A DNA stretch of 46,491 nucleotides from Deltaproteobacteria bacterium (GCA_024276935.1 JAJRWH010000035.1:1-46491), one strand, 5' to 3'; shown: positions 15,114-25,335, counted from the stretch's first letter. Notes: a model not told the origin generated them from the sequence alone. Numbers and translations are program-made.

Positions 15114-17405
15114 ATGACAGATCAACTCTTTGAAATTATTGCTGAAGAAGTTAATTGTAGCCAGCAGCAGGTTGCCCAGACAATCAGTTTGTTGAAGGCT
15201 GGTGGAACCGTTCCCTTTATTGCCCGGTATCGCAAAGAAGCAACCGGTGAACTTGACGAGGTTGCGATTCGGGACATTGAGCAGCGGATGATTTATTACC
15301 GCGAACTTGACGAGCGCCGCCAGACGATTCTGAAGGCGATCGAAGAGCAGGGCAAGCTGACCCCGACGCTCAAGACACAAATCCTGAACAGTCGTCAGAA
15401 GACCGAACTTGAAGATCTCTATTTGCCTTACAAGGTCAAACGACGGACCAAGGCTTCTATTGCCCGCGAACGTGGCCTTGAACCTCTCGCCGCCCAAATT
15501 CTTGCAGCGACCACCAGACCACCACAGCTGGATAAACTTGCCGCAGAATATATTGCTGCCGAGAAGGAATTGCCTGACTGCCCGGCGGTCCTTGCCGGGG
15601 CCGGACATATTCTCGCAGAGAATTTTGCTGATTGTGCCGAAGCTCGCGCCCTGGTGAGAACTCTGACCCGCGAGAAAGGGCTTTTTCGCTCACAGGTAGC
15701 GCGGGGTAAAGAGAGTGAAGTCAGCAAATATGAGATGTACTACGATTTTAGTGAGCCCCTTAAAGAGGTGCCTTCTCACCGGATGCTGGCGATGCGCCGG
15801 GGAGAAAAAGAAGAGATTCTCCGCCTGAAGATCGAGGCCACCGAAGATGAAATATTGACCGGGCTTGCCAGGTTGCTGATTCCTGCGGGTGCTGCTTATG
15901 GTGACTGGTTGAATGAGGTGGTGCATGACAGTTATCAGCGTCTGATTGCTCCATCAATCGAAGTTGAGTTACGTCTGGAAGCCAAAAAAACAGCAGATGA
16001 GGCGGCAATTAAAATTTTTGCCGAAAATTTACGCCATCTGTTGTTGGCACCTCCGGCAGGAAGTCGAAGAGTGCTGGGGATTGATCCCGGTTTACGAACC
16101 GGATCAAAGCTGGCGGCGGTTGATGAAACCGGTCGTTTTCTGGCCCACACGACCATTTATCCTCATACAGGAGGGGGGCGTGCCGAATCCGCCGCCGAGG
16201 ACTTTCTGTCGCTGGTTCGTCAGCAGCAGATCGAAATGATTGCCGTAGGCAACGGGACTGCCGGGCGCGAGATGGAACTGTTCGCACGGCAGACTCTGAA
16301 AAAGGCCGGGCTCAAATTGCCGGTGGTGATGGTCAGCGAAGCAGGTGCCAGTGTCTATTCGGCGTCTGAGATTGCTCGTGAAGAGTTTCCTGATCTCGAC
16401 CTGACGGTTCGAGGCGCGGTTTCGATTGCCCGACGTTTGCAGGATCCGCTGTCCGAGCTGGTCAAATGTGACCCCAAAAGTATTGGAGTCGGTCAGTATC
16501 AACATGACGTTTCTCAGACTCTTCTGAAAAAAACGCTGGCAGCGGTCGTCGAATCCTGCGTCAATTTTGTGGGGGTTGAGCTCAACACGGCCTCCTGGGC
16601 GTTACTCAGTTTCGTTGCCGGGATCAGTGAGTCGCTTGCGCGTTCAATCGTTGCCAGGCGGGATGCCAAAGGCCCCTACGCAAGTCGTGCCGAGCTGTTG
16701 GAGGTTCCTCGTCTGGGCGCACGTGCTTTTGAGCAGGCCGCAGGTTTTCTGCGAATTCGTGACGCACAAAACCCGCTTGATAACAGTGCTGTCCACCCCG
16801 AGCGCTACGCGCTGGTTGAGCAGATGGCCGCTGATTCGGGTCTTGACCTGAGTGCCTTTATTGCCGACCGACAGCGGGTGGAACAGATTCGTCTCGAACG
16901 TTATGTTGATGAACAGGTTGGTTTGCCGACCCTGCGTGATATTCAGCAGGAGTTGCTCAAGCCGGGTCGTGATCCGCGTGAAACGTTCAGTCTGAGCAGT
17001 TTTCGGGATGATGTGACAGAGCTCTCTGATTTGAAGATCGGCATGCGTCTGAACGGGCTGGTGACCAATGTGGCGGCTTTTGGAGCCTTTGTCGATATCG
17101 GTGTCCATCAGGACGGGCTGGTTCATATCAGTCAGCTTGCTGATCGTTTTGTACGTGATCCGGCGACCCTGATCAGGGTCGGGCAGCAGGTTCAGGTACG
17201 GGTTGTTTCTCTTAATCTGGAGCGGCGGCGGATCGGTTTGAGTATGCGCACTGAAAATGGCGCTGATACCAAGCCGGATGGCGCCCCGAAAACAAAAAAG
17301 AGCACCAAACAGACACCCGGCAGGTCCGCTAAAAAATCAACCAGGGTGACAACAGATCTTGGGGCCGCTTTTGCGCGGGCAGGTTTCAAAGTGAAGGGGA
17401 AATAG
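15114..17405 (+). CDS. tex: Tex family S1 RNA-binding transcription accessory protein
   Basis: The 763-aa length is usual for Tex. The N-terminal Tex domain begins with the typical VPFIARYRKEATGELDE. A YqgF/RNase H-like domain starts around 325 (GIDPGLRTGSK), with the VGNGTAGRE segment. Helix-hairpin-helix motifs follow around 490-560, then a C-terminal S1 domain near 641-710 (GLVTNVAAFGAFVDIGVHQDGLVHIS) and a Lys-rich tail. Tex binds RNA and the transcription machinery; its precise role differs between species. It sits four bases before the PHP gene, probably in one transcript. Confidence 0.97.
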   Translation: MTDQLFEIIAEEVNCSQQQVAQTISLLKAGGTVPFIARYRKEATGELDEVAIRDIEQRMIYYRELDERRQTILKAIEEQGKLTPTLKTQILNSRQKTELEDLYLPYKVKRRTKASIARERGLEPLAAQILAATTRPPQLDKLAAEYIAAEKELPDCPAVLAGAGHILAENFADCAEARALVRTLTREKGLFRSQVARGKESEVSKYEMYYDFSEPLKEVPSHRMLAMRRGEKEEILRLKIEATEDEILTGLARLLIPAGAAYGDWLNEVVHDSYQRLIAPSIEVELRLEAKKTADEAAIKIFAENLRHLLLAPPAGSRRVLGIDPGLRTGSKLAAVDETGRFLAHTTIYPHTGGGRAESAAEDFLSLVRQQQIEMIAVGNGTAGREMELFARQTLKKAGLKLPVVMVSEAGASVYSASEIAREEFPDLDLTVRGAVSIARRLQDPLSELVKCDPKSIGVGQYQHDVSQTLLKKTLAAVVESCVNFVGVELNTASWALLSFVAGISESLARSIVARRDAKGPYASRAELLEVPRLGARAFEQAAGFLRIRDAQNPLDNSAVHPERYALVEQMAADSGLDLSAFIADRQRVEQIRLERYVDEQVGLPTLRDIQQELLKPGRDPRETFSLSSFRDDVTELSDLKIGMRLNGLVTNVAAFGAFVDIGVHQDGLVHISQLADRFVRDPATLIRVGQQVQVRVVSLNLERRRIGLSMRTENGADTKPDGAPKTKKSTKQTPGRSAKKSTRVTTDLGAAFARAGFKVKGK

Positions 17406-17409
17406 ATAC

Positions 17410-18291
17410 GTGAAACGACAACGGGTTGACCTGCACCTGCACACCACCTGTTCGGATGGCCATTACAGTCCGCAAGAATTGGTTCGTCTGGCGGCAGAGG
17501 CCGGGGTAAAGGTTATTGCGATTGCAGACCATGACAATGTTGACGGGATTGATGCCGCCCGGATTACCGGAGCCGAACTGGGTATAGAGGTCATTCCGGC
17601 AGTTGAATTATCCAGTCAATGGCAGGAATATTACGATATCCACCTGCTGGGGTACGGTTTTGACCATCGGCATCCGGAACTGGTGCGACAGTTGGCCGAT
17701 TTTCGTGATTTTCGAGCCGGGCGTAATCGGCAGATTGTCAAAAAGGTCAACCACCAACTGGCGGAAGAAGGACTGGCCGCTCTCGATTATGCAGAAATTG
17801 CCGCCAGCGCAGACGGAACGATCGGTCGTCCTCATATTGCCCTGGCATTGCGGGCTGCGGGGTATGTTCAGGACCATGATGAGGCCTTCGAGCGCTATCT
17901 GGTTCCGAACAACGTTGCCAAACGTTTTTTTCCGATTGGCGAAGCCATCGATCTGATTCACCGTGCCGGCGGGGTTGCCGTGCTGGCTCATCCTCCCTAT
18001 GTCACACGTCATCATGGCGAGCTTGAATCCCTGATCGAAGTCTTTGTCAAAATGGGTCTTGACGGGCTGGAGGCTTACAACAACGGCGTGAATCAGGATG
18101 GCGTCTACTGGCTGATCAATCTGGCCCGGCGGCATAATCTGATCGTTACCGGTGGTTCTGATTTTCATGGCAGCAGCGACTCGGATATCGCCATTGGTGG
18201 CGGAACGAACCGGCTGAGTATTCCCTACAGCTGCGTTGAGGAAATCCATTCGGCGTTGCATCGTTTGCAGGGGAAAAAAGACAACTCCTGA
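17410..18291 (+). CDS. PHP-domain phosphoesterase (YciV/RNase AM-like)
   Basis: The protein is 293 aa. The PHP metal site is visible: HLHTTCSDG near the N-terminus, IADHDN about 41-46, a conserved PAVELSS, AHPPY, and the C-terminal GGSDFHG. This arrangement is typical of the TrpH/YciV group, which hydrolyses 3',5'-nucleotide bisphosphates or trims RNA 5' ends; which activity applies here cannot be told. The GTG start has AAGGGGA upstream, inside the end of tex, so translation is probably coupled. Confidence 0.88.
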   Translation: MKRQRVDLHLHTTCSDGHYSPQELVRLAAEAGVKVIAIADHDNVDGIDAARITGAELGIEVIPAVELSSQWQEYYDIHLLGYGFDHRHPELVRQLADFRDFRAGRNRQIVKKVNHQLAEEGLAALDYAEIAASADGTIGRPHIALALRAAGYVQDHDEAFERYLVPNNVAKRFFPIGEAIDLIHRAGGVAVLAHPPYVTRHHGELESLIEVFVKMGLDGLEAYNNGVNQDGVYWLINLARRHNLIVTGGSDFHGSSDSDIAIGGGTNRLSIPYSCVEEIHSALHRLQGKKDNS

Positions 18292-18427
18292 CAAAAGACT
18301 TTGCCTCCCCTATGAAAAAAATGGCTGAATTGGTAATCTGTTGCAGCAGGATTTTCGACCATCTGATTCAGGTTACTTCAGGTGGTTGCTTTGCCAAATT
18401 GATTTTTCACGGGCGAAGGAGGATTGA

Positions 18428-18862
18428 ATGAAGGACCAGCAACGGATCGAGGCAGCGATCAATGAGGCGCGGACCGGAAGTACCCTGATCGCTCTGGTTG
18501 AACTTGAGGAACTGGTACGTTCCACTCATCATCCGGTGGTAATGGCCTGGCTGGGGTATTGTCTGGCTCGGCATAAACGGGATTATTCGCGAGCTCAGGT
18601 TCTTTGTGTCAGTGCCCTGGACAGGGCCCCGGAAAACAGCGATCTCTATCTGGCTCTGGGACGGGTTTACCGTTTGGCCGGTAAGCGTTATCAGGCGTTA
18701 TCGATCCTGCGCAAGGGTTTGAAAATGGGTCGGAACCCGCTGATCGTTCAGGAATTGACCGACATGGGGTTACGCAAGGAGCCGGTTTTCGGATTTCTTG
18801 AACGGGGCAATCGTCTCAACATTATGGCAGGTCGGATGACGACCCGTCTGCGGATGCGTTAA
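18428..18862 (+). CDS. Small TPR-repeat protein
   Basis: The protein is 144 aa with about two TPR-like helix pairs, most clearly NSDLYLALGRVYRLAGKRYQ (about residues 74-93). The C-terminus is strongly basic (GRMTTRLRMR). There is no signal peptide, so it is probably a cytoplasmic scaffold. The ATG has an excellent AGGAGG. It is convergent with hrpB, 18 bp away. The function is unknown. Confidence 0.8.
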   Translation: MKDQQRIEAAINEARTGSTLIALVELEELVRSTHHPVVMAWLGYCLARHKRDYSRAQVLCVSALDRAPENSDLYLALGRVYRLAGKRYQALSILRKGLKMGRNPLIVQELTDMGLRKEPVFGFLERGNRLNIMAGRMTTRLRMR

Positions 18863-18880
18863 AGAGACTTCTTGCCGTCA

Positions 18881-21358
18881 TTAATTCCCGCGACAGGTTT
18901 GACCTCTGGTCGTTCTGCGGGTAGGAATCGCCTGCCACGGGTCATTCGGCCAGGGATGTTTGGGGTAGCGACCCTTCATCTCCTTTTTAACCTCCGGGTA
19001 AATATTATTCCAAAAGTTTTTCAGATCACTGGTGACGGCAAGCGGTCGTCCGGCAGGTGACAACAGATGCAGGGTAAGCGGTACTTTTCCCTGGCAGATG
19101 GCAGGGGTATCGGCCAGTCCGAAAAGTTGCTGCAGTTTGACCGCCAGAACAGGTTCTTCAGGCAGGTAATCAATTTTCATCATTTCGCCACTGGGAACCT
19201 TGATTCGTGAGGGGGCCAGTTTGTCAAGTTGACTGCTCAGTTGCCAGTCGAGCAGTGATTTCAGCGCCGGAAGAAGCACAAGCTTTTTCAGCTGTATCGC
19301 ACTGTTGATGCCACTCAAAAAAGGCGCCAGCCAGTCTTCGGGGTGTTGTTGCAGATCGTTGCGGCTGACCTGGGGCCAGGGGGAACCCAGATAGCGGTGA
19401 AGCAGATTGACCCGGGCGATGAACTGATCTGCTTCTGGTGACCAGTTCAGCAAAGAACAGTCGCCAGTTCTGATTAACGAACAGATAATCTGTTGTGCCT
19501 GTTCAGGCAAAACCCCCTGTTTTTCAGTGCAGAGTTCGACGGCACCAAACCGTTTGACGCGGTGAGCCTGAACGCGTTGTTTCTTCTCATCCCAGAAAAC
19601 CTCGCTATCCCATTTGGCCGTGTTTATCTTTTCGAGCAGCCAGGGTTTTCCCAGTGGCACTGCGCGTCTGATGATGGTTTCACCTTTTTGGTTCTGGTTG
19701 AGATCGGTAATGACCAGCCATTTATGGTTGCGCAGGGGGCTCTGTGGCTTGAGTCTGGCGCCACGGTTGTTGGCCAGTAGATAATCTCCATTTGATTGCC
19801 TGGAACAGGCAACCCGGTCCGGGTATGCGGCGGCAAGGAGGTCGGCGAGAATGTCGCTTTGCAGTTCGTTCGGATCTGGAGTTCTGGTGCCAAATATCTC
19901 TTTTAGCTGACGAAAAGCCTGTTTTGCCGGTTGAAAATGGTTTTTCCCCTGCTGAAGGTTTTGGAGGAAAAGCCGGATATCAGTCTGGAGATCTTCTTCT
20001 CCCGGACCTGTACTGGTTCTGCTTTCGGCGATAAAAGCCGCCAGTAAACAGCCAACCGGCATCACTTCAAGATGTTCTGCCTGAAGTAACAGTCGTGCCA
20101 GACGAGGATGAATCGGCCATGTAGCAGCACGTTGACCGTCGGGATTGAGTCTGCCTCTGTGGTCGGTCAACTGAAGCAGATGCAGCAGTTGATTGGCGGC
20201 AGCCAGGGCTCCTGAAGGGGGAGGATCGAGCCAGTTCAGTTGTGTGGCATCCTGTATTCCCCAACTGCGCAGGGCGAGAGCCAGCGGGGTCAGATCGGCA
20301 CTGCGGATTTCTGGCGGTGTTTGCGGCAGCAGGCTTGCCTGAAAGGCTTCACCCCAGAGACGATAACAGACTCCCGGCCCTTGTCGTCCGGCCCGTCCTG
20401 CTCTTTGGGTACTGCTGGCCTGGGAGATGCGGGTGGTCAGCAAACGGCTGAGTCCACTGCCGGGGTCAAATGTTGATTGGCGGCAGAGACCACTGTCGAC
20501 CAGGGTACTGATGCCGTCGATGGTCAGGCTTGTTTCTGCGATATTGGTGGCCAGTACCAGTTTGCGTCCGGTTGCTTTTTGCAGGGCCAACTGTTGCTCG
20601 GTCTGATTCAACTGGCCATGCAATCGACAGATCTGAAGCTGGGGGTGACCGGGTTGCAAAAGGGTTTTCAGCTGCTCGATTTCACGGACTCCGGGGAGAA
20701 AGGCCAGAATATCTCCCCGGGTTTCTCTGATTGCCCGGTTAATGGCGACCTGCATCGGTGCGACACAATCAAAGGCAATCTCTCCCCCTAGATAGATGAG
20801 GTCAACCGGCCAGTTGCGACCTTCTGCGCGCAGCCGCCGAGCACCAAGCAGCTTGAGCAAAGGATCACTGTCAAGGGTGGCTGACATAACCAGAATCCGC
20901 AGGTCTTCACGCAAGCCCTGACGGAGGTCATTGGTGAGGGCCAGAGCCAGATCGCTGTGGATACTTCGTTCGTGAAATTCGTCAAAAATGACCAGCCCAA
21001 CCCCTGAAAGCTCGGGATCTGCCTGCAGCCTGCGGGTGAGAATTCCCTCTGTAATGACTTCAACCCGGGTTTGTGACGAGACGCGATGTTGATAGCGGAT
21101 CCGGTAGCCGATGGTTTCGCCAACTTTTTCACCCCGCTGCCGCGCCATGAATTCGGCAGCGGTCCGTGCGGCAAGACGGCGGGGTTCAAGCAGCAGAATT
21201 TTTTGACCAGCCAGCCAGTCGGCACCTAACAGAGCCAGAGGGGCACGGGTGGTCTTGCCTGCACCCGGTGCGGCTTCGAGAACCATGACCGGTTGATGAC
21301 GCAATCCTTCGACCAGTTGCGGCAGAACCTGATCTATCGGGAGTCTTATCTGCTTCAC
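18881..21358 (-). CDS. hrpB: HrpB-type DEAH-box ATP-dependent helicase
   Basis: The 825-aa length matches HrpB. Motif I is APGAGKTTRAP (about 29-39), motif II is the DEFHE variant typical of HrpB, and motif III is SATLD. The helicase C domain has TNIAETSLTI and QRAGRAGRQGPG. An HA2 domain and a long HrpB-specific C-terminus follow. The RNA target of this family is not established. The GTG start lies 12 bp after the PepT-like gene stop, and no clear ribosome-binding site is visible, so it probably relies on coupling within a two-gene operon. Confidence 0.95.
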   Translation of the reverse strand: MKQIRLPIDQVLPQLVEGLRHQPVMVLEAAPGAGKTTRAPLALLGADWLAGQKILLLEPRRLAARTAAEFMARQRGEKVGETIGYRIRYQHRVSSQTRVEVITEGILTRRLQADPELSGVGLVIFDEFHERSIHSDLALALTNDLRQGLREDLRILVMSATLDSDPLLKLLGARRLRAEGRNWPVDLIYLGGEIAFDCVAPMQVAINRAIRETRGDILAFLPGVREIEQLKTLLQPGHPQLQICRLHGQLNQTEQQLALQKATGRKLVLATNIAETSLTIDGISTLVDSGLCRQSTFDPGSGLSRLLTTRISQASSTQRAGRAGRQGPGVCYRLWGEAFQASLLPQTPPEIRSADLTPLALALRSWGIQDATQLNWLDPPPSGALAAANQLLHLLQLTDHRGRLNPDGQRAATWPIHPRLARLLLQAEHLEVMPVGCLLAAFIAESRTSTGPGEEDLQTDIRLFLQNLQQGKNHFQPAKQAFRQLKEIFGTRTPDPNELQSDILADLLAAAYPDRVACSRQSNGDYLLANNRGARLKPQSPLRNHKWLVITDLNQNQKGETIIRRAVPLGKPWLLEKINTAKWDSEVFWDEKKQRVQAHRVKRFGAVELCTEKQGVLPEQAQQIICSLIRTGDCSLLNWSPEADQFIARVNLLHRYLGSPWPQVSRNDLQQHPEDWLAPFLSGINSAIQLKKLVLLPALKSLLDWQLSSQLDKLAPSRIKVPSGEMMKIDYLPEEPVLAVKLQQLFGLADTPAICQGKVPLTLHLLSPAGRPLAVTSDLKNFWNNIYPEVKKEMKGRYPKHPWPNDPWQAIPTRRTTRGQTCRGN

Positions 21359-21370
21359 AGGAAATCGATT

Positions 21371-22504
21371 TCAGGCCCGGCGAATGACTTCGACCAGCAG
21401 CCGGGCGATCTGCACCATGTCGTCGACCCGCACTTCTTCTTCAACGGAATGAACATTGGTCATCCCTGTTCCGAGAATGACGGTTTCGATTCCATGGGCA
21501 TTGAAAATATTGGCATCTGATCCTCCTCCGGCAGCTTTGACCTGCAAAGGAAAATCTATTGCTGTCGCTGTTTGGACAATCAGTTGCAGGATCTCGGCCT
21601 GGTTGTCGACATGCATGGCCGGGTAATCATCACGCAGCTCAATGGCCATTGTGGCTGTGATCTCTGTTCCGTTGACAGTGATCCGGGCCTGGGCGACTTC
21701 TTCTTCGAGCAGGCCGATAATCTGCCTGGTCTGCTTTTGGAGTTTTGCCGGGTTGTGGCTGCGGACTTCTCCTTCAAGGATGACCTGACGTGGAATGATA
21801 TTGGTGGCCTGACCACCGCTGATGATTCCGATATTTGCCGTGGTTTCTTCGTCAATACGTCCCAGTTGCATACGGCTGATCGCCCGGGCGGCAATCTGGA
21901 TTGCCGAGATTCCATTTTCAGGGACCACACCGGCATGGGCTTCCTGACCGAAAATTTCAATTTTGAAACGGTTTGCGGCCGGGGCTTTGTGGATAACATG
22001 ATCAATTCCGGTGGTGTCAAGGGCGATGCCCCGTTTGGCGGTAACCAGATCGAAGTCGAGATGTTTGGCCCCCAGCAGGCCGATCTCTTCACAAACCGTT
22101 ACCAGAATTTCGAGGGGGACATGGTCAATCTTCTGTTCGCGCAAAACCTCGAGTGCTTCAATAATCTCTGCCAGTCCTGCTTTGTCATCAGCCCCCAGGA
22201 TAGTCGGCCCGGCACTGCGGAAAACGCCATCAACCAATACCGGTTCAACCCCTTCGGCGGGTCCGACGGTATCCATGTGTGCCGAGAGCAGCAGGGGCGC
22301 GCCAGACTTGGTGCCGGGAATCCGGATGACCAGGTTATTGCTCTGGCTGCCGGTTTGCGTGGCAGACTGGTCTTCCTGGATCTGGGCACCGAAGGAGGCG
22401 AAGCGCTGCTTGAGGTAGGTTGCCATGGCAGCTTCCTTAAAAGAGGGGCTGTCAATGGCGGCCTGACGACAAAATTCGTTGCTGATTCTTTCACGGTTGA
22501 TCAT
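21371..22504 (-). CDS. M20-family peptidase, PepT-like
   Basis: The protein is 377 aa. Metal-site motifs are visible: SAHMDTVGP, GADDKAG, the catalytic CEEIG, and a C-terminal GTGMTNVHSVEE. The dimerisation domain between them contains GQEAHAGVVPE. The family contains tripeptidase T-like zinc aminopeptidases. The start is the ATG ending at 22504 with AGGAG upstream, not the upstream in-frame start at 22552, which lacks one. It is the first gene of the transcript leading into hrpB and is divergent from the M23 gene. Confidence 0.92.
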   Translation of the reverse strand: MINRERISNEFCRQAAIDSPSFKEAAMATYLKQRFASFGAQIQEDQSATQTGSQSNNLVIRIPGTKSGAPLLLSAHMDTVGPAEGVEPVLVDGVFRSAGPTILGADDKAGLAEIIEALEVLREQKIDHVPLEILVTVCEEIGLLGAKHLDFDLVTAKRGIALDTTGIDHVIHKAPAANRFKIEIFGQEAHAGVVPENGISAIQIAARAISRMQLGRIDEETTANIGIISGGQATNIIPRQVILEGEVRSHNPAKLQKQTRQIIGLLEEEVAQARITVNGTEITATMAIELRDDYPAMHVDNQAEILQLIVQTATAIDFPLQVKAAGGGSDANIFNAHGIETVILGTGMTNVHSVEEEVRVDDMVQIARLLVEVIRRA

Positions 22505-22683
22505 GGTTTTTCTCCTGGTTGTGCCGAATATGGTAAGTGACAAGTCTGTCATCTTAGCCCTTTAGCCTGTTTCCGGCAAGCAAGGTCGGGCTGGACAAAA
22601 CAGGTATTTTCCTGTTATGATCCGCGCCTGAAATGTTACTGACACCCTGTCTGGTTCAGGGGTTGTGATTCGGTTTTTATTGC

Positions 22684-24018
22684 ATGATCAAAAAAGTCCG
22701 TTACGATTATCAGCCGCCACGCTCTGCCAGGCAGCCTCAGGGCCGCCGAGGCAGTCGGCGTTTTTTTCCTGCCGCTCTGGTTCTGGTCGCCTTGACTGTC
22801 GGGGGGCTGGTTCTTTTCGGGCCATCCGGTCCCGAACTTCAGGCACGGACCTCTCCTGTTGAAATCACTGCTCCGCAGACAAAAATAAAGGTTCCGGTAC
22901 GTAATCGGGTCGAGTCGGTTATTGCTGCCGGTGAAACGATCTCATCCCTGTTGGGGGGGTATTTTTCTCCGCAGGAAATTCACGAAATCAGTCAGAAAAG
23001 TAAAAAAATCTTTCCTTTGACCAGGATCTGCGCCGGGCAGCCCTACCAAATTTGCACAATCGATAACAAATTCGACAGTTTCACCTACGAAATCGACCAG
23101 AATGAACAACTGGTGATTCGTCGGGCAGATGATCAACTGTTGATTGAGCGGGTTCCGATTGAATATGAAATACGGACCCAGGTTGTGCGTGGTCTGGTTG
23201 AGAGCAGTCTGTTTGAGGCGGTCACCAAAACCGGAGAAACCTCTGAACTGGCGACCGCGTTGGCTGACATTTTTGCCTGGGATATCGATTTTTTACGCGA
23301 TCTGCGCAGTGGCGATACCTTTTCAGCTCTGGTGGAAAAACGTTTTCGTGATGGCAAGCCCGCAGGCTATGGTCGGGTTCTTGCGGCTGAGTTCCGAAAT
23401 AATGGTGAGTTGTTCCGGGCCTTTTATTACCAGGATGGCAAACGTCCGGCCAGTTATTATGACGAAACCGGCCGTAGTGTTCGCAAGGCCTTTTTGAAAG
23501 CGCCCCTGTCGTTTACCCGGATTTCGTCCGGTTTTACCTATAAACGATTTCATCCGATTACCAAAACCTGGAAAGCACACCCGGCAATCGATTACGCCGC
23601 CCCGCGCGGAACACCGATCAAAACGGTTGGTGACGGTACGATCACCCGGATCGGTTTTACTCGGGGAAATGGCAACTTTATTGAAGTTCGCCACAATGGA
23701 ACCTACAAAACCATTTACCTGCATATGTCAAAATTTGCCCGGGGGATGAGAAAAGGAAAACGGGTTGCCCAGGGGCGGGTGATTGGCTATGTCGGTGCAA
23801 CCGGTTTGGCAACGGGTCCTCATCTGTGTTTTCGTATGTATCGCAATGGTTCGCCGGTCAACCCCTACCGGGTCAAGGCTCCGGCCGCCAAGCCGATCTC
23901 TTCTGCACACCTGACTGAATTCAAACAACAGGTTCGCACTTTGGTTGCACGTCTTGAAGGGCGGGAAACTCTTCAAGTCGCCAGTTTGCGACCTTCTTCC
24001 GCAACCAAACAGAAATAA
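22684..24018 (+). CDS. M23-family cell-wall endopeptidase with N-terminal membrane anchor
   Basis: The protein is 444 aa. A basic N-terminus and a single membrane segment (about 28-48) are followed by an OapA/LysM-like region and the LytM (M23) domain. The first zinc motif HPAIDYAAP (about 299) is normal. The second motif, normally HLHF, reads GPHLCF (about 378), so cysteine stands where the second zinc-binding histidine is usual. It would cut peptidoglycan cross-links in the periplasm, or act as an activator if the site is inactive. The ATG lies about 30 bases into an A/T-rich leader, with no striking Shine-Dalgarno. Confidence 0.9.
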   Translation: MIKKVRYDYQPPRSARQPQGRRGSRRFFPAALVLVALTVGGLVLFGPSGPELQARTSPVEITAPQTKIKVPVRNRVESVIAAGETISSLLGGYFSPQEIHEISQKSKKIFPLTRICAGQPYQICTIDNKFDSFTYEIDQNEQLVIRRADDQLLIERVPIEYEIRTQVVRGLVESSLFEAVTKTGETSELATALADIFAWDIDFLRDLRSGDTFSALVEKRFRDGKPAGYGRVLAAEFRNNGELFRAFYYQDGKRPASYYDETGRSVRKAFLKAPLSFTRISSGFTYKRFHPITKTWKAHPAIDYAAPRGTPIKTVGDGTITRIGFTRGNGNFIEVRHNGTYKTIYLHMSKFARGMRKGKRVAQGRVIGYVGATGLATGPHLCFRMYRNGSPVNPYRVKAPAAKPISSAHLTEFKQQVRTLVARLEGRETLQVASLRPSSATKQK

Positions 24019-24159
24019 CACAACCGATACAGGGTTGGCGCTACTGTCGGCCCGTCTGTTTATTTCACCTTTCTTCATCTTCTTGCTGTTTCTGAAGGCA
24101 TCTCTTTGTTCAATCCGGATTTACGGGGCCAGAGATATCGAATAAGATTATAACTTTTT

Positions 24160-24195
24160 AAGCAGATTGTGCTAAAATCACTTAACAATCTGCTT
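24160..24195 (+). repeat. 11-bp perfect inverted repeat before the TPR gene
   Basis: AAGCAGATTGT (24160-24170) and ACAATCTGCTT (24185-24195) are exact reverse complements around a 14-nt loop. It lies just upstream of the chosen TPR start, so it may be an operator or a leader hairpin. Confidence 0.55.
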
Positions 24196-24216
24196 GAATC
24201 AATGAAACAGGATCTT

Positions 24217-25335
24217 ATGGCTGACAGCCCGGAACAAAATGAGTTGCAGGTCACTGCCAATGAAGATGTGATGTCTTTGTCGAAAAAAGCCCGGCATCTT
24301 TTTCGGCAAAAAAAATATCATCAGGCGCAACAACTCTATCGTCAGGGTCTTGAACTGAGTCCTGACAACCCTTATTTGCTGTCGGGTCTGGGGGATGCTT
24401 GTCGTGAGACAGGTGATTTGGTCGAGGCTGAACAGTCTTATCAGAAGCTTCTCGATTTAGATCCTGACAACCTTTTTGCCTTACGCGGACAGGGAGACCT
24501 TTTCAAGTCCAGAGGCTCGTTGGTAGAGGCGATTTCTGTCTGGGAGCGCTATCTGAGTTTGCGCCCGGACGACGTTCATGTGATGACGCGCATTGCGGAT
24601 GCCTGTAAAAAACTGGGAAAATATACTCAGGCAGAAGAACTTTATCAGCAGATTTTGCAGATTGATGCGATGGACCGTTTTGCCCTGTCCGGACTGGCTG
24701 ACCTGCTGCATCGTACCGGACGAGATCACGAAGCCATTGCCTGCTATGAGAAAATACTGACCCTGAGGCACGACATTCTGCACATTCTGACCATTGTCGG
24801 AAAACTCTGCTGGCGGGTTGCTGATTTTGATAAGGCCAGTCGTTTCTTTTTGAAAGCACTCGATATTGATCCTGATAATCCCTATGCGTTGTATGGGCTG
24901 GGGAATTGCTATCGTTGGCAGCGTGATTACGCCAAGGCCGTTGAAACCTGGCAGCGGATTTTACAGCATAACGAAGGGACGATTGCTCTTTATTCACGTC
25001 TGGGCGATGCATTTACCCACTTGGGAGACCTTTCTTCGGCAGAGCAGGCTTACCGTCAGGTTCTGGACCAGGGATATGATCGTTTTGCCCAGATCGGCCT
25101 GATCAAACTCCTTTGTGATCAGGGTCATTTTGGGCGTGCGATAGAAGAGCTGAATACCTTGCTGAGTTATGAGGATGATCCCTGGCAGCAACTTGATGAG
25201 TTGAGCCGTCGTTTTGTTCGTACCGGGAGACGACAGGCAATGATTTCATTCTACCACCACCTTCTTGATGCCTCGGTTCCCAACTGTATCGATCCGCAAC
25301 GGATCAGGCAGCATCTTGAAAAACTTGAATCCTGA
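24217..25335 (+). CDS. TPR-repeat protein
   Basis: The protein is 372 aa from the ATG at 24217, which has AGGA five bases upstream. A GTG at 24169 is in frame but would put the inverted repeat into the coding region. The sequence is almost entirely TPR units, about eight of them, with recurrent patterns such as LYRQGLELSPDNPYLLSGLGD. Units of this kind build a helical solenoid for protein-protein contacts. There is no signal peptide or membrane segment. The function is unknown; nothing in the neighbourhood names a partner. Confidence 0.85.
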   Translation: MADSPEQNELQVTANEDVMSLSKKARHLFRQKKYHQAQQLYRQGLELSPDNPYLLSGLGDACRETGDLVEAEQSYQKLLDLDPDNLFALRGQGDLFKSRGSLVEAISVWERYLSLRPDDVHVMTRIADACKKLGKYTQAEELYQQILQIDAMDRFALSGLADLLHRTGRDHEAIACYEKILTLRHDILHILTIVGKLCWRVADFDKASRFFLKALDIDPDNPYALYGLGNCYRWQRDYAKAVETWQRILQHNEGTIALYSRLGDAFTHLGDLSSAEQAYRQVLDQGYDRFAQIGLIKLLCDQGHFGRAIEELNTLLSYEDDPWQQLDELSRRFVRTGRRQAMISFYHHLLDASVPNCIDPQRIRQHLEKLES

